Below are positions 1-12,000 of a stretch of DNA of 37,413 nt, piece by piece. The position numbers and the translations under genes are program-made. The notes under the pieces are model-generated. The model did not search any database, had not been told where the DNA came from, and saw nothing but the letters and a program-made list of their open reading frames with translations. The stretch lies in NCBI GenBank assembly GCA_964453075.1, contig CAYVNM010000009.1:1-37413 (forward strand). The letters run 5' to 3'. The number at the start of each line of letters is the position of its first letter. Position 1 is the stretch's first letter. The DNA comes from C7867-006 sp964453075. Lineage in GTDB: Bacteria; Patescibacteriota; Minisyncoccia; Phycocordibacterales; DATDWN01.

Positions 1-3000
1 TTGGATATTTCAATGCAACATCAACAACAGCGACATCAACAATTGCGGGGGGGCTAAGTGTAAACGGAGGATCACTGTCCAATGATTGGTACACAGGAAT
101 CACATCTATAGACGCTCTAAACATAGGGGGAATGAATTTTGATGACAATGCTGGAATAGTCTCATGGATAGATTTACCCGTATCAACAACTACAGCAGGA
201 TTGGTAGAAAGCTATACCGCCCAACTAGCAGGTAACCCGATGATCACTGTATACGGCACATCAATAGGTACAGGAGGAGGAGCAAATAATCTAGCAGTAG
301 GAATAGGTACATCAACACCATTTGCAAAACTATCAGTAGCAGGTAATGGCCTAACAACAGGTTATGCACTTGCAGTGTCAGACGTAGCAAGCACAACAAA
401 ATTTGTAATACAAGATAATGGTAATGTAGGTATAGGTACAACCACACCAGCAGCTAGACTTGCAATTAACTCAGTATCGGGTGATGCATACTCACTATGG
501 ATAGGATCAACAACAGCTCCATGGCTCAGAGTATCTAACTCAGGCTTCGGAACAACCACACTCTCAGGTCTCACAATCTCAGGACAAGCAACATCAACAT
601 CTAATGTAGGATGGAATATCACAGGAGGTTGTTTTGCAGTAAACGGTACATGTGTAGGAGGATCATCATACGGTGATACAGACGTAAACTCCTACATCCA
701 CTCCTCAACAACAATACCTAAGACATATACAGCTAACACATTCACTAACACAAACACATTCAGTGGAAACACTCTATTCACATCTCCATCACAAGGATTT
801 GCATATCTAGGTACAGGAGGACAATTAAACACAATAGCTTCATCATCAGTTAGACTATCATGGTTCAACAATGACGCTGGATTCCTGACATCACTATCTG
901 GTGCTGCATCATCTACACTACTAGGAGACATAAACACATGGACAGGTCTAAATCAATTCGCAAAAGCATCCTCAACTCTATTCTCAGCATACACAGCATA
1001 CTTTGGAGGAACAGCAACATCTACATTCACAAATGCAGGTTATCTAGGCATCGGTACCACCACACCATGGGCACAACTATCAGTGAATCCAAATGGAATC
1101 ACAGGACCATCCTTTGCAATAGGTTCATCAACAGCAACAAACTTTGTTGTGACAAATGGAGGTAATGTGGGTATTGGTACATCTAATCCAACATCCAATC
1201 TTCAAATCGAAGGCAATTCATTTAAAATTACAGCCGGAGGTGCAACACGAGCATATATGGATCAATCTAGTGGAGACATGGTCTTGGGTCTTACTAGTGG
1301 AGCAGGAAATGAAAATGTTCGTCTTAGTACAGCTGGTGATAGTTATATTAATTATGAATTGGGTATTGGTACAACAACCCCAACTTATCTACTTAACCCA
1401 GTGTCTGCAACAGCACCACAACTCGCACTAGGTGCAGGAACCGGACTAGCACAATGGACATTCCGTAACGCAGGAGGAAACCTCTATCTCTCAACAACCA
1501 CAGTAGCAGGTACAGCAACAACTACAACAAGTGCACTGACGATATTAAACAGTGGTTATGTTGGTATTGGTAAAACCAACCCATTATACAATCTTGAGGT
1601 TTATGAACCAAGATCTGGTGATAATGCGACTATTTCTGTTGGTCAAGGCAACGGTTTCTCAATGAGATTAACAGCAAGTGCTAGCTCTAACTTGTTTACT
1701 ACCGGATATCAACAAACGCTCGGTATTGGTGCTAATGGTGGTTCAAGTCTTTACATAAACGGTTTGAGTTCAAATGTAGGTATTGGCACATCAACTCCAT
1801 ACGCCAACCTAGCAGTACAAGCAACAGCAAACCAAACAAACCCGATATTCGAAGTAGCATCATCATCTAATGCAACCAAGTTTCTAACTGTTGCTTCGGA
1901 CGGCTTCGGAACAACCACACTCTCAGGTCTCACCATCTCAGGACAAGCAACATCAACATCTAACGTAGGATTCAACATTACTAACGGATGTTTTGCTGTG
2001 AATGGTACGTGTGTAGGAGGATCATCATTCTCCAACACTCTAGCAAACGGAGGTACAGCAACAACTACATTCTACAACGGAGGTCTAGTCTTCTCAGATG
2101 GTCTACGTCTAACACAAGCAAGCAGCTCAGCATCACTATTCTGGGATGACTCAAACAGAAGACTGGGTCTAGGAACATCAACACCATGGGCACAATTATC
2201 ACTCAATCCAAACGGAATAGGTTCATCACCAGCATTTGCAATAGGTTCATCAACAAAGACAAACCTAATTGTAACAAACGCTGGTAATGTAGGAGTTGGA
2301 ACGGCTAGTCCTGCTAGTTTGTTTACTATTAACCAGGCTACAAACATTACAGGAAGCAGTCCAGACACATATGGTTTTTCTTTGTATAACCAGGGAACTG
2401 CAGCTCTATCTATTGGAGCAAATTCAAGCAATTCATACATACAGAGTTGGGGAGGAACACCTTTACACATAAATGATCAAGGTAATAACGTTATCTTGAA
2501 TGGAAGTGGTGCTTCAAGAGTTGCCGTTGGTGGAGCTGTAGACTCATCAAATGCAAGATTAAATATTGTTGGGTGGAATCTTAACAATGAATCTGACAAT
2601 AGTGTCGGATCAGTTAATGTTGTTGGAACGATAGACAAAAATGATGCCAATACACGAACATTTTATGACGTACAAATCAAACCAATTCTTAATGCTGGTG
2701 TCTCAAACTCAAACACTACAGTAAATGTTTTAGGTGTTGATACTGTCAATACATCTGTTACAGGATTGACTACTAATTTGATCAAGGCAAGTTATGGAGG
2801 AAGTGAAAGATTCTCAATCAATAGTGCTGGTACGGTAGGGTGGCAGGATGGAGGAAGCTCTTCTGTATCTTTCTATTCATTCGGATCTAATGGCTGGTCT
2901 GGATATGCAATGCAGTTCGGAACCGGTGGTTACACTGATAGAGCATTCGGTAGAACTTCAGATGGTGTTGGTATTAGTACTAATGATCAAGATATTCTAG

Positions 3001-6000
3001 ATGATACAGATTTTGTTTTCACTTCTTCTGGTAGGCTTGGTATAGGAACATCTACACCTCAATACAGCCTGAGTATCGCATCTTCTACTGGTCCTCAACT
3101 CTCCCTCTCAGCAGGAGGAGGACTAGCACAGTGGACATTCCGTAACGCAGGAGGAAACCTCTATCTCTCAACAACAACAGTAGCAGGTACAGCAACAACT
3201 ACAACAAGTGCACTTACAATAGCAGGTAGTACAGGAAATGTAGGAATAGGAGAAACAAATCCAACATACAAACTACAAGTAGCAGGAGCATCAGCTTTCT
3301 ACAATTCAGACAACTCTACACTAATAGAACTAGGATATGCACCATCAAACTCTTGGACATTAACCAGAGATTCAAGTGGAATTCTACACTTCAACTCAAC
3401 AGATGGTTTAACTAATGTTCTAAACCTAGCTAGAGGTGGTAATGTAGGTATTGCTTCAACTTCATCATACGGTCTACTCTCTATCAATCCAAATGGAATA
3501 GGTTCATCACCATCCTTTGTCATTGGTTCATCAACAAAGACAGATTTCATAGTTACCAATGCAGGCAATGTGGGAATAGGTACATCTAATCCACTTGATA
3601 ATCTACATTTAGTTAATGGAGATATTAGATTGAGTAACACAGGTGTAGGAAGTGCTGGTAGATTATTAATTTACAATCCAAATCAAGGAAACTCAGATAA
3701 CCTAATTTCATTCCAAGATGGTGCTGATACTTCAAAAACAAGTATTTACTATACAACCTATAATTCACTAAATAGTGCAATTATAGATCTAAATACAGGA
3801 GTACCCCTAAGAATAGGAAACAATCCACTATCAAGTACACCTAATCTATACATAGGTGCTAACAACGGTAATGTTGGTGTAGGTACCACCACCCCATACG
3901 CCAAACTCTCAGTTAATCCAGTGTCAGGTGACTCAGTATCATTCGTAGTAGGCTCATCAACAGCAACACAACTATCAGTCTCATCCCTAGGCTTCGGAAC
4001 AACCACACTCTCAGGTCTCACAATCTCAGGACAAGCAACATCAACATCTAACGTAGGATTCAATATCGCATCTGGATGTTTTGCAATAAATGGAACATGT
4101 GTAGGAGGTGGAGTAGGAAGTTATGGAGACACAGATGTTAACTCCTACATCCATTCATCAACGACAATACCAAAGACTTACACTGCTAACACATTCACAG
4201 CACTAAATCAATTTGGAAACGCCTCATCCACACTACTCTCAGCATACACAGCATACTTCGGAGGAACAGCAACATCTACATTTACAAATGCAGGATGGTT
4301 AGGTATTGGAAATGTTAACCCTTCATATCCTCTAGATATATCATTTACATCAACCAACTCAACCGCTGGTGATGAAAGGGCTCAAAGAATTGTTGTCTCA
4401 GATACAGGCGCTGTCAATTCTGGTATAGATTCAACTTATGCTGAATATATTAGTTTAACTAGAACTGGGGCTACTGGTGGATCTAATTTTGTCACCGGTG
4501 AATACATTGATTTTATTGGTGATGGTGGTGCGGATCAACAGTTTAAAGGGAGTGTAATAAATTCTTCTGGTGTCGGTGCTGATCAGATGACGGGTACTTT
4601 GGTATCATTTAGTCCTGTTACAACAGACACTGCAGTTCTGACTGGTCATCAAGTTAACCTGAACGAAAATGAATTAGAAATTGCTTCTGGTGTAACTGGT
4701 TATGCTGTTACCGCATACAACTCTCGCAATGTTATGGGGGGAGATTTTGATGTGTCTTTGTTAGATGATGCAATTGCTGGTAGTGTGGCTTATGGTTTGA
4801 GAATTAATATGACCAATAACTCTGATGATGCTGGAGATGAGATAATTGGCCTAGTTATGTCGGCAAGTAATTTTGGTTTGAATAATAAAACAGCCGATTA
4901 CTTTATGTACCTAGCAAATTACGAAACATCAGACGCTGTAACTGCAGGCATTATGTTCGATAGTTCATCTGGTGGAATTACAACAGCTCTGGACGCTTCA
5001 AATCAGTACATAACTACAGCTTTGTCGATTGGAGATAATCAGATTTTAGGAGGTGATGGTGTAATAGACTTCACAAACTTTGATGTACTAGCATCAGGAT
5101 TTGTAGGCATCGGTACATCAACCCCATACGCCAACCTAGCAGTACAAGCAACAGCAAACCAAACAAACCCAGTATTCGAAGTAGCATCATCATCTAATGC
5201 AACCAAATTCTTAACAGTAGCAGGCTCAGGCTTCGGAACAACCACATTATCAGGATTAAACATAAGTGGTTCAGCAACATCAACATCTAACGTAGGATTC
5301 AATATCACAACTGGATGTTTTGCAATCAATGGTACGTGTGTGGGCTCATATGGGGACACAAACGTTAATTCTTTTATCCACTCCTCAACAACAATACCTA
5401 AGACATATACAGCGAATACGTTCACAGCACTTCAGACATTTAATTATTCATCTTCTACTGCTTACTCATCATTCATTACTGCTTCAACAACAAATTTTGT
5501 AATCAATGGCTCAATATTTACATCTCTACTGGGAGCAGGATTACAAAATACAGGTGGAGCACTAACACTTAATGCAACGGGTGATTGGACAGGAACCATA
5601 GACGGAAATAATTTTGCAGGTGGTGCTATAGGAGCAGGTGAGCTTATATATGGTGGATCCCCAGGATCATTCTCAGAACTTGCAGTTTCTACAAATGGTT
5701 TTGTTTTGGCTTTATCTAACGGTGTTCCTGCTTGGGTTGCTACAACCACACTATCTACAATATCAGGTACTCTACCAGTTTCTAAGGGTGGAACAAATTC
5801 AACTTCATTTGCCAATAATTCAATACTAACTTCATCAGCGGATGGGTTATCTTTAATATCAACATCATCTCATCCTCTTTATGTAGGAGGATTATTTGCA
5901 ACATCATCAACAGTTGTTTCTACATTCACAGGCGGAACACTGACACTTGCTTCATCAACTATTGTTGGTAATGCAACTACTACTGGAACTCTTGGTGCTG

Positions 6001-9000
6001 GTAGGATATTTATGAATTCTGATTATATTACTGATTTTACAGGAACGGGTTTGGGTCTTTCTACTGGAGCTTTGTCGGTTAACACTTCACAAAACATTTC
6101 TACACTTTCAAACCTAACGACAAATGGTCTAGTCACCACATCAGGAGGTACTGGAGCACTATCAGTGACTGTTAACGGAACTAATGGACAAGTATTAGCT
6201 ATGTCAGGAGGTACACCTACTTGGGTTGCTACAACAACAGCAGGTACCGGTTTGTCGTACAATGGAAGTTCGTTCTTGCTTGATACGGCAAATAGTAATA
6301 CATGGTCTACACTTCAAACATTTAATTACTCATCATCAACCGCTTATTCATCATTTGTTACAGCGTCAACTACTAACTTAACCGCGGGTCTGGTGACTTT
6401 GTCTACTACAACAGCCGGAACACTCAAAACAAATTCAAGTGGAATTGTGTGGGCTGATACATCTGTAAGTGGAGGTGGACACACTATTCAAAATGAATCA
6501 GTAGATCTACCAACAGAAGCTAAACTCAATTTCCTTGGAACAGGAATAAACTGTGTTGACAACGCAGGAGTATCTACAGATTGTACAGTTAACGCAGGGG
6601 CTGCTACTGCAGCGGGAAGTACAGGAGGTATACAATTTAATACAGGAAATGCTCTTGATGCTGTTAGTGATTTTGTTTGGGACAAAACAAATGGTCGCCT
6701 AGGTATAGGTACATCATCTCCTTTTGCTACTCTTTCTGCATCATCAACCTCTGTCAATTCTGCTGTTCTCTTTGATCAAAGAGGAACAGGTGGTTTGCTT
6801 TCATTGCAACAAGGAGGTCTAGATAAGTTCACTGTTGGAAACAGTGGAGCATTGAGTATCTTTACAGTTACAGGCGATACGGTAAAAACCTCAACAGGAG
6901 GAACAAAAATAACAGATTTTGATTATTCAGGCTCAACACTTGCTTCAACCACTGCTTCAAATGGTTATGTCGGTATATTTGATGGTGTTATACAGGGTCA
7001 AGGATCTATCACTTCAACTACAACAGTAACTGCTGCGAACGTTGGAGTTGGAGGACATGCTGTATTACGTACAAATGGTCAGTATTTGATAATTCATGGA
7101 GGTGGTTCTGCTACTGCATCTGTTTGGAATGGTATACAAGGTGGGACCATGTCAACTCTTGCAACCAACGTGGTTTCTACAGGATCAGTTGGTGCCGGCT
7201 CTATATCTCTAAAGAGAGCAGATGGTAGATATCTCATAATTCATGGTGGTGCGGGAACAGCCACTTCTGTATATGATCCTATGGGCATAACTGCTGTTAC
7301 TGCCGGACCATCTCTTACAGGAAACGCGGCTACTGGAACAGCTGCTGCACTTCTACCAAACGGAAAATATTTGATTCTTGTTGGAGGAACGACCAACTGG
7401 GGTATATATGATCCATCCGCATCACCTTCATCTGGTTATACAAACGTTTCAGTTGGTGGAACTACATGGGGTCCAGGTACACACATAGTACAAAGAGATA
7501 ACGGAACATTCCTTATTTATGCTGGAGGATCAACCTCCACATATATATTCAATCCTTTTGTTGGTAACGGTGCAGCAGGAAATATGCTAGCTGGTCCTAC
7601 AGCACCAACAATAGTTACTGGAGGAGCCTTTTCTATTAGAAGACAAGACGGATTATTCCTAACTTTGCCAGGTAAGGCCAATGAATCATTCTTATATAAT
7701 CCGGTTGGAACAACTACTACAAACTCATTAGGTGCCTTCTCTGGAAACTTGGGGGTTGGGCCTTCTGCTCAGCTTTCAGAAGGTGCGGCTCAGACTATGT
7801 GGAGACAAGATGGTAGATATTTGATGATAACAGCTACAACATCTGGATCAGTTTTGACAACAAATGTAATTGATCCTGGTGCAGGTCTCCCTGGTACATC
7901 TGGTGCACAGAATCCAACATTTACTACATCTGGAGTTCCTACAATGACTGCGGGTGCAGTTGGTCTTGGTATGACAGCATTTATGTTGCCAAATGGCCAA
8001 TATGCAATCATAAGAGGAGCAGGAAACACAATAGATATTTATGATATGAACTTTAATACGGGTGTAGATAGCGCCAATCAAGAAAACACATACTATGAGA
8101 GTGAGTGTATTAGTAGTCCAAGTCTATCTCCTGATTCAACTCTCAATTGGACTTCTAATCAGGAAGGTAGAATACAGGCTTATGTTAGGACAGCGACTTC
8201 ACCATCTCTGTGTTCTTCTGCGACTTATGTTCCGATAGGAAATTCAGGTGATAGTATTATGGCAACATCAAGTTTGGATAATATGGTTCAATTCAAATTT
8301 GTATTCAAAAGAGAGCTTCCAAAATTTTTGGATCAGGAATGGGGATTACGAAAAGGTAGTATTACTAGATACAGAAGAGTTAACGCAGATCCAGTGCTTT
8401 ATGAAGTAAGATTGGACAATGGAGCAGCAATACACAGAAGTCAATTTGATTTCGGTAATGCTGTTTCCTCAACTACTGCACCTGCTTCTGGTCCTGTCTA
8501 TGTCAACATAAGCAATGATGCAAGTAGAAACAATGCTCTAGCCCTGCTTTCATCTAGTTACGAACCAACAATAAACATAACAAATGCCGGCTTTACAAAC
8601 GGAACAACAACTACCCACGCACCTCTTACCACAGCTACAGCTTCTACTACTCTTGTTATGAAGTTACCTAATGGTAAATGGATGGTGATTGCAGGTAATG
8701 CCACTCCAAATGCTATGGTCTATGACGAAACAACACAAGCCTTTACCGCAAATACAACTGTTCCTACCGTAGCTATAGGTATAGGTGCTATTTCTTTCAA
8801 GAGACCTGACGGTAAATTCCTGATTGTTATGGCGGGTCATGGGGTGGCTTCTTCTACTACAAATATATATGACCCTATTGCCAATACATTTATAGCAGGA
8901 CCAAACCTAGCTTCTATTAGTGGTACTACTGGTGCTGGTGAAGGTGCATCATTCCTACCTCTTCCAAACGGCCGTGTTCTTATTATGCACGGAGGTGCTA

Positions 9001-12000
9001 CAGCCATGTCTTCTATCTATGATCCTGTAAATAATAGTATGACAGTTGGACCTCAACCTCTTTCTGCTGCAACAACTGTTACAACTGTAGGTGCTGGTTC
9101 TCTGTGGATACCTAAACCTGACGGTACATATCTATTCTTACCAGGAATGGTTACTACAATGACACCTGGTCAGCTTGGAGCAGCTTGTTCTGCTGTTAGA
9201 ACAACCACAAATATATTTAACCCATACACAATGAGATTTACATTTACAGGTGCACCTGCCCAGACAACAGGTGGTACTGGTCCCGGAGCATTTGCATTCC
9301 AGAGAAAAGACGGTCAATGGGTTATTGTAAAGGGTGGAGCCACAGCTACATCTTGTGCCGGCGGTGCATTAGCGAACACTTCGCAGATTTATAACCCAAC
9401 ATCAAACCAAGCTATGATTGCGGGTCCAACCATGACTGGTAATCAACCAGGACCAGGATCTCATGCTATGCCTAGGCCAGATGGAACTTGGTTAATTGTT
9501 CCTGCAATGAACATAATGGCAACCACATCTCTACCTAGAACTGGTGAAACTGGAAACATAGGAACTACAACAACTTATATATATATTGAAGAAGCTGGAG
9601 GATTAACATCTGTTGGTGATCAGTCTACAATCGGAGCTTTTGTGATAGGTCCGGCATATATAAGCAATATAGCGTCTGGAGCTGTTTCATTCCAAAGATC
9701 AGATGGTAAGTTTGTTACTATTGCTGGTGCGGCAACCACTACAACATCAACAGCTGTTCATGTTTATGATGCGGGATGGGTAGCTAGTGGTATATACAAA
9801 TCAGAGCAGATTGATCTTTCTCCTGTAGGTACAAAACTTAATGCAAACTCTACTCTTGTTTGGAAGTCAAATATGAGTTCTATGCCAACAGGAGGAATTT
9901 CTGCCGAAGTCAGAACAGCAAAAAATCAAGCTGCTCTAGGAACATCAACCCCTATAGGTATAGTAAACGGAGGATTAATAAATCCAGGATCGGAGGATAC
10001 TTGGATACAAATAAACTTTAACTTCAGAAGAATATTCCCATCTTATAGCGGAATTTATACTGATGTCTGGAGTAGTAGTAATAGAACCTATCCTCAGAGA
10101 CCTGTCCTAACTCCTGTGCTTTATGAATACAAAGTGTCACAAGATAAAGACATTTTGAACCTGCAAGCTGACGGTTTGTCTGTGTTCAGAGTCTCTACTA
10201 ATGGTGATGTTTATACACAAACAGGTGGAACAATAAACACGTCAGGTGCCGACCTCGCAGAGCGATATACTTCTCAAGAGACTCTTGATTTTGGAGAAGT
10301 TGTAACAATAGATCCTATGAACAACCATGCAGTCAAAAAATCAAGATATCAATATGAAGCAAACTTGGTTGGAGTTGTTTCAACTGATCCAGGATTTGTT
10401 TCGGGAGCATATACAGAAAATTCATACCCAATAGGTCTTATCGGTCGTGTTCCTGTAAAAGTTTCAACAGAAAATGGCATGATTAGAGTTGGAGATTATT
10501 TGACTACTTCAAGTGTTCCAGGGCACGCAATGAAGGCCACTCTGTCAGGAAGAGTTTTGGGTAAAGCACTTGAGTCAATAGATCCAGCTAAACTTACAGA
10601 CTGTCCAGCTAGTGATGTTTATGTTGCTGGTAGAAAATGTACAACAATAATGATGTTTGTTAATTTGATAGATTATGGTGGACAGTCTGTTGATTTGGCA
10701 ATGAGTGATTGGACCGAACTCAAAGCAGAAAGAGCTAAGGCTTTGGCTCTGGAAACTGGCCTAGAACCAGAATTGTCAGGATCATCAGAAAATACAGTAA
10801 ATAGTATTATGGAGGGAGGTTCTATCGGAGTAGGATCTAGAAACGAACAAATATTAGGATTCTTGGCAGAACTTAAGGCAGAAAGAGAAAAAGGAGTTGT
10901 ATCACAATCAGAGTTGTTTACAGATAGATTGACTGCAGTTTCTCAGATAATTTCACCAGAGTTTATTTCTAACGCAATACAAACAAAGGCATTGGTTTCA
11001 AATACCATAACAACAGATGAAATCAGGAGTAATGATGGTCTAAAGATGACTCTAAATAATGGCAAATTAGTCATACATGGAGTAAAAAGAAAAATAGTTA
11101 GTGAGGAGGTAGCTTCTTCTACTCTTGTAGCAAATATAATATCTTCTATTGTTTCTACCTCAACTGAAGCTACTTCAACAGATGTTGTTATGGCTACAAG
11201 TACAGAAGCGGTGGCAAGTACTACAGAAACAATGGTAAGTGAGGTTGTACCAGAAGTGGTTGATTTGGAAAATGATATAGTGATTAGTTTTGATACAAAC
11301 GGAAACGCTTATTTTGCTGGCGAGGTTGTAGCAAATAAAGTAAGTACAGGAGGTTTGTCTGTGACAGGTACAGCTACATTTACTGGTGGACTTGAGGTAG
11401 ATTCTATTGGAAATGCAAGCACAACGTTGTCTATGCTCGGAGATGTAACGTTCTTCGGTAGGCCTTACTTTACTTCTGATACTGGCGGAACAGCTACTGT
11501 TAAGAAAGGTGCAAAATTTGTAGATGTTGTGTTTGATAGAGAATATATAGAAACACCAGTTCTATCTGCCTCAATTGCCTTTGCAACCACAACAAGTGAA
11601 GAGGAAATAGAAGCAATGTTTGATGAAAATATACAGTTTGTGATCACAAAGAGGGACACAAAAGGATTTACTGTAAGACTAAACAAGCAAGCTAATAGAG
11701 ATATTGTGTTTAATTGGATTGCTTTGGCTATAAAAGATTCAAAAGAGTTTACTTCTCGTTCTGAAGATATCTTACCTATTGTAACCACAGATGAGACAAC
11801 TACAGCTACAACTACGACCACAGTAGCGCCTGTATCAGAAAATGTTATTATAGGTGGAGAATCCACCACAACTCCAGTAACCACTTTAGAAACAGCCACA
11901 ACAACTGACAATGGTACTATAGTAAATGAGCTAGTGGAGCCCATAGATACAGTTGTAGTACCAGAGCCCGTTATAATAGAAGCTCCCAAACAGAATGAGC

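Larger units (their letters stand above)
290..6765 (+). repeat. Protein-coding repeat region: 17 VGIGT(S/T)xP units with near-identical DNA modules
   Basis: Seventeen units of the form xVGIGTSTPxAxLxV are seen, some degenerate (for example VGIASTSSYGLL near 3450 and LGIGNVNPSYPL near 4300). Between them lie re-used modules that are close to identical at DNA level: FGTTTLSGLTISGQATSTSNVG beginning near 543, 1902, 3990 and 5229; SSTTIPKTYTANTF near 700, 4155 and 5380; and an AYFGGTATSTFTNAG module near 985 and 4240. Re-used modules are written with A/C-ending codons, while the unique inserts (about 1190-1380, 2330-3050, 4310-5090) use T-rich codons, so the gene looks assembled from at least two kinds of segments. 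Confidence 0.85.

Noticed and set aside
132..134. ATG at 132 as start of the giant gene
   Set aside because: The frame is open to position 3 with the same Thr/Ser/Gly-rich composition, and no signal peptide follows 132.
244..11989. Many long antisense frames across the giant gene
   Set aside because: They are by-products of the ACA/TCA/GGT-rich repeats, which rarely give stops on the other strand. None has a start signal or recognisable domain, and they repeat wherever the plus-strand modules repeat.
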